NCBI GenBank assembly: GCA_019243595.1
Contig: JAFAUA010000002.1
Span: forward strand, 1 to 15,940
Reading direction: 5' to 3'
Length of the DNA: 15,940 nt
Source: Acidimicrobiia bacterium
GTDB lineage: Bacteria > Actinomycetota > Acidimicrobiia > Acidimicrobiales > AC-14
Shown here: positions 6,051-15,940 of the stretch, in pieces
Layout of the letters: each line of letters begins with the position of its first letter
Numbering within the stretch: the stretch's first letter is position 1
Made by a program: the position numbers and the translations under genes
The notes under the pieces: generated by a model
What the model was told of the DNA's origin: nothing
What the model saw: the letters and a program-made list of their open reading frames with translations, nothing else
The model's database searches: none

Positions 6051-7301
6051 CTAGCCCCGCAGGCCTTCGAGCACGTCGAAGAACTCGGGAAAGGTCTTCG
6101 CCACACAGTCGGGATCGGCGATGTCGATTCCGGGCACGCGCAGGCCGAGGACGGCGAAGGCCATCGCCAGCCGGTGGTCGTCGTGGGGATCGACCACCGC
6201 GCCGTGCACGCCCCCGGGGCGCACGGTGAAGCCGTCGTCCTCTTCGGCCGCGTCGACGCCGCACCTGCGGAGCTCTTCCACCACGGCGCCGATCCGGTCG
6301 GATTCCTTGCCGCGCACGAAGCCGATGCCCCGGACGCGAGTCGGCGAGTCGGCGACGGCGGCGACGACGGCCAGCGTCGGTGCCGTGTCGGACAGGTCGG
6401 CGAGGTCGACGTCGATGCCCTTGAGCGACCCGCCGGTCACCACTGAGCTGTCGTCGCCGACGTCGACCGAGGCGCCCATGCGCGCCAATACGTCGAGGAA
6501 CGCCATGTCGCCCTGCATGCTGGCGCGCCCGAGCCCTTCGACGCGGACCCGCCCGCCGGTGATGGCCGCCGCCGCGAAGAAGTACGAGGCGGCGCTGGCG
6601 TCGGGCTCGATCGAATAGTCGCCGGCCCTATAGCCACCGGGCGCCACTCGGCACACCTCGTCGGACACCTCGGCGGTCGCCCCGAAGGCCGCCATCACGG
6701 AGGCCGTCATCAGTGCGTACGGCCGTGACACGAGCTCGCTCGTGAGATGTATCTCGACGCCGCCGGCCACGAGCGGGCCGGCGAGGAGCAGCCCGGAGAG
6801 GAACTGGCTCGAGGCATTGCCGGGAAGCTCGGCGTGGCTGTTCGAGAACGGGCCCTTCACGACGATCGGGAGATGGCCGGCGGCACCGTCCTCTTCGACG
6901 GCGGCGCCGAGCTGTCGCAGCGCGTCGATGAGCGGTCCCATGGGGCGGGAGCGCATCTGCGGGGCCGCGTCCACGCGGACCGTACCGCCGGTTGCAGCGG
7001 CGACAGCGGGAACGAAGCGGGCCACCGTTCCCGCCTGGCGAGCGTCAACGGTCGTCCCTCCGGTGGGCGCGACGCCCCCCGTGCCCACCACCGTCCACGT
7101 GGTCCCGCTGCGGTCGACCGAGGCGCCCAGCGCCGACACGGCGCCGGCCATGGCGTCGGTGTCGTCGGCGGCGAGTGCACCGCGCAGGACACTCGTTCCG
7201 TCCGCCATCGACGCGCTGAGCAGTGCGCGGTTGGTGATGCTCTTTGATCCCGGCACGCGGACGATGCTGTCGGGCGGGCTGGGCAGCGGCTCGACGATCA
7301 C
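6051..7301 (-). CDS. aroA: 3-phosphoshikimate 1-carboxyvinyltransferase (EPSP synthase)
   Basis: AroA joins shikimate-3-phosphate and phosphoenolpyruvate, the sixth step of the shikimate pathway. The 416-residue length fits the family. Signature blocks are PGSKSITNRALL (17-28), RQAGTVARFVPA (the Gly-Thr loop that binds PEP), RSRPMGPL, LPGNASSQFLSGLLLAGPL, EPDASAASYFFAAAAI, RGKESDRI, DPHDDHRLAMAF and DCVAKTFPEFF near the C-terminus. GTG at 7301 overlaps the stop of the prephenate dehydrogenase gene as GTGA. The AGT loop matches glyphosate-sensitive-type enzymes in having Gly before Thr, though sensitivity cannot be judged from this alone. It is the third gene of an aromatic amino acid unit and is followed two bases later by cmk. 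Confidence 0.97.
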   Translation of the reverse strand: MIVEPLPSPPDSIVRVPGSKSITNRALLSASMADGTSVLRGALAADDTDAMAGAVSALGASVDRSGTTWTVVGTGGVAPTGGTTVDARQAGTVARFVPAVAAATGGTVRVDAAPQMRSRPMGPLIDALRQLGAAVEEDGAAGHLPIVVKGPFSNSHAELPGNASSQFLSGLLLAGPLVAGGVEIHLTSELVSRPYALMTASVMAAFGATAEVSDEVCRVAPGGYRAGDYSIEPDASAASYFFAAAAITGGRVRVEGLGRASMQGDMAFLDVLARMGASVDVGDDSSVVTGGSLKGIDVDLADLSDTAPTLAVVAAVADSPTRVRGIGFVRGKESDRIGAVVEELRRCGVDAAEEDDGFTVRPGGVHGAVVDPHDDHRLAMAFAVLGLRVPGIDIADPDCVAKTFPEFFDVLEGLRG

Positions 7302-8356
7302 GCGAGACGCTGGGCGGACGGCTTGTAGTGGCGAGCCAGCAGGGCGCCGCGGACCAAATCGGCGGCCGCGGCGTCGACGAGGAAGACGAAGACGCCGCCG
7401 CCTTCGGCAGAGTGCACGGTCTCCAGGTCGAACATGTTCACGCCGAGCTCGCTCACGAGCGTCGTGACCTCGGCGATCACGCCTGGGCGGTCGGGCACGG
7501 GAACCCGAATTTCGGCCAGTTCCTCGGGTCGGGGCGCCGTGGTTGGGAGGTTGACGCGGGCCGCGCGGGCCCGCTCCAGCCAGGCGAGCAATCCGTCGCG
7601 GTCACCGCCGTCGACGAGCGCACGCATCTCCGAGAGGGCCGACTGCAGACCGTCGATGCCGGCGACGATGGCGCCGCGGTTCTCGGCGCAGATGTCGAGC
7701 CAGATCCCCGGGTGGCCGGCGGCGACGCGCGTCATGTCCCGGAACCCGCCGGCGGCCAACCGGAGGACTGCGGCGTGCTCCTCGGCTCCGGCCGCGGCCG
7801 TGCTCATGAGCGCCGCGGCCGTGAGGTGCGGCACGTGGGAAACGAGGGCGACCAGCTCGTCGTGGTCCTCGGGACGGAGGGCGACGACGTCGGCTCCCAG
7901 CGACGACACGACGTTGCGAATTTCGGCGTAGGCGGACGGGTCCGTGTCGTCGGTGGGCGTGAGCACCCACGTCGCCCCTTCGAACAGCGAGGCGTCGGCG
8001 CCGTCGACACCCTCCTGCTCCGAACCCGCCATCGGGTGCCCGCCGACGAATCGGGGGTCGGCGACCGCGTTGACGATGGGCGACTTGACCCCGCCGACGT
8101 CGGTGACAACACCCCGGCCTTCGAGGGCGCGGCGCGCCTCGGAGGCGACGGAGCCCACTGGGGTGGCCACGAAGGTGATGTCGGCGTCGCCGTCGTCGCC
8201 GACGGCGTCGAGAGCGCCGAGCTCGACGGCGCGAGCCGCACGCGCCTCGTCGAGGTCCCGTCCGGTTACGTGCCAGCCCTGCGCCCGCAGCGCCAGCCCG
8301 ACGGAGCCGCCGATCAGCCCGGTCCCGACAACGAGGGCTCTACGTCCTGAGCTCAT
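7298..8356 (-). CDS. tyrA: Prephenate dehydrogenase with C-terminal ACT domain
   Basis: This enzyme oxidatively decarboxylates prephenate (or arogenate) towards tyrosine with NAD(P)+. The 352-residue protein starts with a Rossmann motif GTGLIGGSVG (11-20); a TDVGGVKSPI block and GGHPMAGSE follow, then SHVPHLTAAAL with the family His, and FRDMTRVA further on. Residues about 282-352 form an ACT domain (VPVPDRPGVIAEVTTL and onwards), a regulatory fold that usually binds an amino acid, so feedback control by tyrosine or another amino acid is likely. ATG at 8356 overlaps the end of aroH by 17 bases, and the 3' end overlaps aroA by four. Whether it prefers prephenate or arogenate, NAD or NADP, cannot be decided here. 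Confidence 0.93.
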   Translation of the reverse strand: MSSGRRALVVGTGLIGGSVGLALRAQGWHVTGRDLDEARAARAVELGALDAVGDDGDADITFVATPVGSVASEARRALEGRGVVTDVGGVKSPIVNAVADPRFVGGHPMAGSEQEGVDGADASLFEGATWVLTPTDDTDPSAYAEIRNVVSSLGADVVALRPEDHDELVALVSHVPHLTAAALMSTAAAGAEEHAAVLRLAAGGFRDMTRVAAGHPGIWLDICAENRGAIVAGIDGLQSALSEMRALVDGGDRDGLLAWLERARAARVNLPTTAPRPEELAEIRVPVPDRPGVIAEVTTLVSELGVNMFDLETVHSAEGGGVFVFLVDAAAADLVRGALLARHYKPSAQRLA

Positions 8357-8708
8357 CGTTGAGGCCCTGCGCGTTCTCGAGGTAGACGTGGCGCAGGTCT
8401 TGCGGCACCCGGTCGCTCACGATGTGCATGAGCACGCGGACGCACCGGGGCGTCGAACCCTCGATTTCGAGCTCCCGCGCGCAGAGCAACGGCAGATCCC
8501 CGAGCCCGAGCGGCCGCGCTGCGGTTGCGGGAAACATGGAGTGAAGATCGTCGGTCGCCGTGAACACGATGCTGACGATGTCGTCGTGGTGGACGGCGTT
8601 CCGTTCGAGCATCTCGCGCAGCAGGGTTTGGACGCGCTCTTGCATCTGCTCTCGGGTGTCGGCGTCGAGCGTGGTCGCGCCGCGCACGGCTCGTACTGCG
8701 GGGGGCAC
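8340..8708 (-). CDS. aroH: Monofunctional chorismate mutase, AroH class
   Basis: The enzyme rearranges chorismate to prephenate. The 122-residue protein is of the trimeric Bacillus-type AroH class rather than the helical AroQ class: it starts with VRAVRGATTLDADT (R9 matching the catalytic Arg near position 7 of the Bacillus enzyme), then FTATDDLHSMFPA, LPLLCARELEIEG (C76, E79), RVLMH (R91) and VYLENA (Y109). These correspond to known active-site residues of the class. The GTG start at 8708 is preceded by TAGATT at leaderless spacing, seven bases away. It heads an aroH-tyrA-aroA-cmk-plsC unit, so chorismate mutase and prephenate dehydrogenase are made together. Confidence 0.95.
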   Translation of the reverse strand: MPPAVRAVRGATTLDADTREQMQERVQTLLREMLERNAVHHDDIVSIVFTATDDLHSMFPATAARPLGLGDLPLLCARELEIEGSTPRCVRVLMHIVSDRVPQDLRHVYLENAQGLNDELRT

Positions 8709-8715
8709 GAAGGCG

Positions 8716-8721
8716 AATCTA
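8716..8721 (-). promoter_or_regulatory. -10 element for the aroH operon (leaderless start)
   Basis: On the minus strand TAGATT is followed by seven bases and then GTG at 8708. It lies in the 21-base gap between the kinase stop codon and aroH. It is the only likely promoter seen for the five-gene anabolic operon; no clear -35 box is visible. Confidence 0.55.
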
Positions 8722-8736
8722 GTTCTGGGCTAGTTC
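8719..8736. repeat. Direct repeat CTAGTTC, 11 bases apart, across the aroH promoter
   Basis: CTAGTTC occurs at 8719-8725 and again at 8730-8736. The offset of 11 bases is about one helical turn, and the first copy overlaps the -10 element. The second includes the stop codon of the kinase gene. It could be an operator or chance. Confidence 0.3.
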
Positions 8737-9854
8737 GGAGCTTTGGAAACGGCGTCGACGGCGGGAAGCGTGAAGCGCACGACGGTCCCGCCGTCGGCGC
8801 CGGGTTCGGCCCAGATGCGGCCGCCGTGCCCCTCGATGACCTTCTTGCAGATGGCGAGGCCGAGACCCGTCCCTGGCCGCCCGCTCGAGCTGGCGCCTCG
8901 GTAGAAGCGGTCGAACATGGCGCCGGCCTCCTCGGGCGCCACCCCGGAGCCGTTGTCGGTCACCGTGAACCGCCAGTGGTCGCCATCCTGCTCGGCCTCG
9001 ATGGCGATCTCCAGCGGCCGGTCCGTGTCGCGGTACTTCACCGAGTTGCCGATGATGTTCTGGAAGAGCCGCGTGAGCTGTGAACTATCGGCCCGCACGG
9101 TCGGGAGATCTCCGGTCTTCACCGCCGCTCCCGCGCTCTCGATCTCGGCGTGGAGGTTCGATACGGCCCGGTCCACGGCCTGGGAGGTGTCGGTGGCCTT
9201 CAACTGGCCGACGGCCTTGCCGGCCATCGCGTATCCAAGCAGGTCGTCGATCAGCTTGCCCATGCTCTCGGCGGCCTGCAGGGCACGGCCGATGAAGTCG
9301 GTCGCCTCGGGTGGGAGATCGTCGCGGTCGTCGACGAGCATCTGCAGGTACCCCACGACGGAGACCAGCGGGTTGCGGAGGTCATGGGACACGATCTCGG
9401 CGAACTGCTCGAGCTCGGAGTTCGAACGTGCCAATCGGACGGCCTGTTCCTCGAGCCGCCGGGATTTCTCGTACAGGTCGACGAAGACGGCCACTTTCGA
9501 TCGGAGCACCCAGGGGTCGAAGGGCTTGGCCATGTAGTCGACGGCGCCGACCTCGTAGCCGCGGAGCTGCTGGTGCATCTCCCGGCTGATGGCGGTCAAG
9601 AAGATGATGGGGATGTCACGCGAGCGTTCGCGCTCCTTGATCTGCGCTGCCGTCTCGAAGCCATCCATCCCTGGCATCTGGACGTCGAGAAGGATGACGG
9701 CGAAGTCGTCGTTGAGCAGGCACCGCAGGGCTTCCTCGCCGGAGCGGGCTGCGACCAGCTCCTGGTTGAGCGGACGCAGTGCCGCGTCGAGGGCGACGAG
9801 GTTCTCCTCCTTGTCGTCGACGAGCAGGACCTTGGCCGGCGTCATTTGCGTCAT
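8730..9854 (-). CDS. Receiver-histidine kinase (REC-HisKA-HATPase_c)
   Basis: A 374-residue soluble protein with a receiver domain at the N-terminus and a kinase behind it, in reverse order to ordinary hybrid kinases. The receiver (about 7-125) has the acidic pair in LLVDD, phospho-acceptor D57 in LLDVQMPGMDG, T87 and K110 in MAKPF. A helix (128-150) leads to the HisKA H-box FAEIVSHDLRNPL with H157. The ATPase domain shows the N-box QNIIGNSVKYR (about 265-275), DNGSGV (about 300) and GTGLGLAI (about 327-334), ending in FTLP. No membrane segment or sensor domain is seen, so its input is probably phosphorylation of its own receiver. ATG at 9854 is five bases after the previous stop; a second ATG at 9845 is possible. 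The upstream frame to 10157 overlaps the preceding gene and is not used. Confidence 0.93.
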   Translation of the reverse strand: MTQMTPAKVLLVDDKEENLVALDAALRPLNQELVAARSGEEALRCLLNDDFAVILLDVQMPGMDGFETAAQIKERERSRDIPIIFLTAISREMHQQLRGYEVGAVDYMAKPFDPWVLRSKVAVFVDLYEKSRRLEEQAVRLARSNSELEQFAEIVSHDLRNPLVSVVGYLQMLVDDRDDLPPEATDFIGRALQAAESMGKLIDDLLGYAMAGKAVGQLKATDTSQAVDRAVSNLHAEIESAGAAVKTGDLPTVRADSSQLTRLFQNIIGNSVKYRDTDRPLEIAIEAEQDGDHWRFTVTDNGSGVAPEEAGAMFDRFYRGASSSGRPGTGLGLAICKKVIEGHGGRIWAEPGADGGTVVRFTLPAVDAVSKAPN

Positions 9855-9859
9855 CGTCT

Positions 9860-10507
9860 CTACTGCGCGGCCCTGAGGTCGCTGGGCTGGATCTCGTCGA
9901 CGCTGTCGAGCAGGAGGTGGCTGATGACGCGCTTGGCGGCCGTGAGGGTCCGGTCCAGTGTGTCGAGGGCGCGTTCGTGATCGTCGAGCTCGAGCGCCAT
10001 CTTGGCCACCGCGATCCCCTGCACGATTCCCTCGTTGATCTGGAGGGCCTGCTGCTGGCGCTGTTCGGCCATCGCCAGGTCGCTCTGGAGCCGTTCGATT
10101 CGCTTGTGCTCCAGCCAAATGTCGACGAAGGCGCCCACCTTCGCCCGCACCAGCCACGGCTCGACCGGCTTGCTGAGGTAGTCCACGGCTCCCGCCTCGT
10201 ATCCCTGAAAGACGTCGCTCGGCGCCTGGTTGATGGCGGTCAGGAAGATGATCGGAACGTGCCGGGTCTTCTCGCGCGCCTTGATCTGGGCTGCCACTTC
10301 GAAGCCGTCCATGATCGGCATGTGGACGTCGAGGAGGATCACCGCGAACTCGGCCTTGAGCAGGGCCCGCAGCACCTCGTCCCCCGACGAAGCGGTGACG
10401 ACGTTGTGCTGCAGCGGCTCCAAGACCTGCTCGATGGCGAGAACGTTCGCCGGAGTGTCGTCGGCGACGAGGACGTTGGCCCGCAGGGTCTCGCCGGCCG
10501 TGCTCAC
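9860..10507 (-). CDS. Response regulator: receiver domain with helical C-terminal tail
   Basis: A 215-residue protein. Its receiver (about 10-125) has the acidic pair in LVADD, phospho-acceptor D60 in LLDVHMPIMDG, T90 and K113 in LSKPV. The rest (about 125-215) is predicted helical and coiled-coil, with the segment INEGIVQGIAVAKMALE and a following TLDRTLTAAKRVISHLL. It has no helix-turn-helix or enzyme motif, so it probably works by protein contact or dimerisation rather than DNA binding. Its receiver is very similar to that of the next gene. GTG at 10507 is chosen over GTG at 10513: it overlaps the cheB stop as GTGA and has GAAGG seven bases upstream, while 10513 would leave almost no space after that site. 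Confidence 0.9.
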   Translation of the reverse strand: MSTAGETLRANVLVADDTPANVLAIEQVLEPLQHNVVTASSGDEVLRALLKAEFAVILLDVHMPIMDGFEVAAQIKAREKTRHVPIIFLTAINQAPSDVFQGYEAGAVDYLSKPVEPWLVRAKVGAFVDIWLEHKRIERLQSDLAMAEQRQQQALQINEGIVQGIAVAKMALELDDHERALDTLDRTLTAAKRVISHLLLDSVDEIQPSDLRAAQ

Positions 10508-11064
10508 GCGCACACCTTCACGAGGAAGGGGGCGATCTCGTCGAGCTGGAGCACCCGGTGGTCCTTGCCGGTCGCCAGGGCCGCATCCGGCATCGTCCGT
10601 CGCTCGGCGCTACTCGGCTCCTGCACGATGGTCACGCCGCCCACGTGATGGATCGAGGCCAGGCCTTCCGCCCCGTCGTCACTGGCGCCGGTGAGGATGA
10701 CGCCAACTGCATCCTCGCCGTACGCGCTGGCCACCGACTCGAAGAGGACGTCGATGGACGGACGGCTGAAGCGCACGTAGTCGTCGGTCGACAGGGAGAC
10801 GCTGCCCCGCTCGACCAGCAGGTGGTAGCCGGGGGGTGCCAGGTAGGCCCGCCCCGGTTCCAGCACGTCCTTGTCGGACGCCTCGACGACCGCGAACGCC
10901 GACCGGCGGCCGAGCGTCTCGGCCATGCGGCTGGGGCCACCATCTTCGCGTCGGTGCTGGGCGATGACGACCGGCACCGGGAGGTCGGCCGGCAGGCCCC
11001 GGAGCACGACGCCGACGGCGTGGATGCCGCCCCACGAAGCTCCGACGGCGATGATGCTGCCCAT
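10504..11064 (-). CDS. cheB: Stand-alone CheB-type protein-glutamate methylesterase
   Basis: CheB enzymes remove methyl esters from glutamates (and can deamidate glutamines) of chemoreceptors. The 186-residue protein is only the catalytic domain; the usual N-terminal receiver is absent. The catalytic triad is visible: S10 in VGASWGG, H37 in IAQHR and D130 in TGASDDGAEG. The LAPPGYHLL and SRPSIDVLFES blocks also match the family. ATG at 11064 overlaps the cheR stop as TAATG, and the end overlaps the response regulator by four bases. Without a fused receiver, its activity could be controlled by the separate receiver protein next door, which is inference. No chemoreceptor, cheA or cheW gene is in view, so a chemotaxis role cannot be assumed. 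Confidence 0.92.
   Translation of the reverse strand: MGSIIAVGASWGGIHAVGVVLRGLPADLPVPVVIAQHRREDGGPSRMAETLGRRSAFAVVEASDKDVLEPGRAYLAPPGYHLLVERGSVSLSTDDYVRFSRPSIDVLFESVASAYGEDAVGVILTGASDDGAEGLASIHHVGGVTIVQEPSSAERRTMPDAALATGKDHRVLQLDEIAPFLVKVCA
10515..10519 (-). promoter_or_regulatory. Ribosome binding site of the response regulator
   Basis: GAAGG on the minus strand, inside the end of cheB, lies seven bases before GTG 10507. It decides between the two neighbouring GTG codons. Confidence 0.5.
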
Positions 11065-11909
11065 TACGCGATCTTCCGGTACAGCCGTTCGTCCTCGTCG
11101 ACGGTCTCGTACGCGGCGCTATGACCGGAGAAGTCGATCGACTCCCGAGCGCCCAGTCCGAGGACACCGAAGTGGGCGAGGCTGTCGTACAGGAGCGCGT
11201 GCACCCGCTCGTGTAGATCGCGGTTGAAGTAGATCATGACGTTGCGACACATGATCACGTGAAACTCGTTGAACGAGCGATCTGTTGCCAGGTTGTGCTG
11301 GGCGAAGACGATGTTGTCCGCCAGCGACGGCTGGAACACAACCCGCTCGCCGTCGGCGACGTAGTACTCGGAGAACGAGCGCGTTCCCCCAGCCGCGATG
11401 TAGTTGGCCGTGTACTCACGCATCTTGGCGATCGGATAGGCGCGCGTGCGGGCCTGATTCACCGTCGCCTCGTTCATGTCGGTCGCGTAGATCCGGGTGC
11501 GGTCGTAGAGGCCCGTCTCCTTCAGGAGGATGGCGACCGAGAGCGTCTCTTCGCCAGTGGCGCAGCCGGCGTTCCACACCCGGAGGAACGGGTAGGTCCG
11601 CAGCTGTGGGACGACCTTCTCCCGGAACACACGGAAGAAGCCCGGATCGCGGAACATGGCGCTGACGTTGATCGACAGCTCCGTGAGCAGGCGCTGCAAG
11701 GCGTCGGGGTCGTGGAGCACCCGCTCGAGCAGACCGGTGATGGTGTGGAGACCTTCCGCGTCGACCCGCCGCCAGACGCGCCGTTGGAACGACGGCCGCG
11801 AGTACTGGCGGAAGTCGAAGCCGTACGCCTCGTGGATGCCCTCGGCCAAGAGGTCGAGCTCGACCGCCTCGACATCTCTCCGGCGTACCGGTCGGCGCTC
11901 ATCGGCCAT
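11064..11909 (-). CDS. cheR: CheR-type protein-glutamate methyltransferase
   Basis: CheR transfers methyl groups from S-adenosylmethionine to receptor glutamates. The 281-residue length matches the family. An N-terminal helical domain (about 14-75) contains FRQYSRPSFQRRVWRR; LSINVSAMFRDPGFF (78-92) follows; the SAM-binding motif NAGCATGEE is at 113-121; ATDMNEATV comes next, and HVIMCRNVMIYFN is the conserved late block. It starts at ATG 11909, twenty bases after the large kinase gene and just past a triple 7-base repeat, and its stop overlaps cheB by one base (TAATG). With cheB it forms a complete methylation/demethylation pair. The substrate is unknown; the adjacent poly-HAMP kinase is a candidate. 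Confidence 0.94.
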   Translation of the reverse strand: MADERRPVRRRDVEAVELDLLAEGIHEAYGFDFRQYSRPSFQRRVWRRVDAEGLHTITGLLERVLHDPDALQRLLTELSINVSAMFRDPGFFRVFREKVVPQLRTYPFLRVWNAGCATGEETLSVAILLKETGLYDRTRIYATDMNEATVNQARTRAYPIAKMREYTANYIAAGGTRSFSEYYVADGERVVFQPSLADNIVFAQHNLATDRSFNEFHVIMCRNVMIYFNRDLHERVHALLYDSLAHFGVLGLGARESIDFSGHSAAYETVDEDERLYRKIA

Positions 11910-11915
11910 TCGCGA

Positions 11916-11929
11916 CTACTCGCTACTCG

Positions 11930-11936
<7 letters not shown>
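11916..11936. repeat. Three tandem copies of a 7-bp unit (CTACTCG) between kinase and cheR
   Basis: CTACTCG is repeated exactly three times. On the coding (minus) strand each unit is CGAGTAG and contains a TAG; because 7 is not a multiple of 3, the TAGs fall in all three frames. The first of them is the kinase stop codon. It probably arose by slippage. Confidence 0.85.

Positions 11937-15940
<4,004 letters not shown>

Noticed and set aside
6049..6264. N-terminal extension of cmk
   Set aside because: It lies within aroA in another frame; the Walker A motif follows ATG 6048 at the normal distance.
7244..8350. Plus-strand open frame of 368 codons opposite tyrA
   Set aside because: It is antisense to a clear prephenate dehydrogenase and shows no domain pattern of its own.
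9855..10157. N-terminal extension of the receiver-kinase
   Set aside because: It overlaps the preceding response regulator in another frame and reads as low-complexity Arg/Gly sequence; the receiver starts right after ATG 9854.

Overview
This window comes from a GC-rich bacterium, most likely a high-GC actinobacterium and possibly of the Acidimicrobiia type. The evidence is codon use strongly biased to G or C in third positions, frequent GTG starts, tight gene packing with 4-base GTGA/ATGA overlaps, an AroH-type chorismate mutase, and several starts that look leaderless (a TANNNT -10 element 6 or 7 bases before an ATG/GTG). This placement is inference; there is no rRNA or marker gene to settle it. 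I see no tRNA, rRNA, CRISPR array, insertion sequence or phage gene, and no gene-free stretch longer than about 50 bases.

Region 1 (1-2520). A DUF512/PDZ radical-SAM gene runs leftward off the window from 919. Divergent from it are ispH (last enzyme of the MEP isoprenoid pathway) and a small HD-domain metalloenzyme of the PhnZ/MIOX type. The three starts share the leaderless promoter layout. A small terminator hairpin closes this rightward unit.

Region 2 (2539-4736, minus strand). A Wzy_C-family O-antigen ligase/polymerase-like membrane protein is translationally coupled to a Ser-rich secreted protein with an internal LARTG sortase-like motif. Together they look like a cell-surface glycan plus acceptor pair.

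Region 3 (4787-8708, minus strand). This is a tightly coupled anabolic operon: aroH (chorismate mutase), prephenate dehydrogenase with a C-terminal ACT domain, aroA (EPSP synthase), cmk (cytidylate kinase) and a PlsC-type acyltransferase. It joins aromatic amino acid, CMP and phospholipid synthesis behind one likely leaderless promoter at 8716-8721.

Region 4 (8730-15940, minus strand). This is a signalling island. A very large hybrid histidine kinase (N-terminus outside the window) carries exact 92-residue poly-HAMP repeats, GAF, a coiled coil, HisKA/HATPase and three receiver domains. It is followed by CheR, a stand-alone CheB, a receiver protein with a helical tail, and a receiver-histidine kinase. 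No chemoreceptor, CheA or CheW is visible. The most interesting hypothesis is that this CheR/CheB methylation pair acts on the poly-HAMP kinase or on another non-chemotaxis target.
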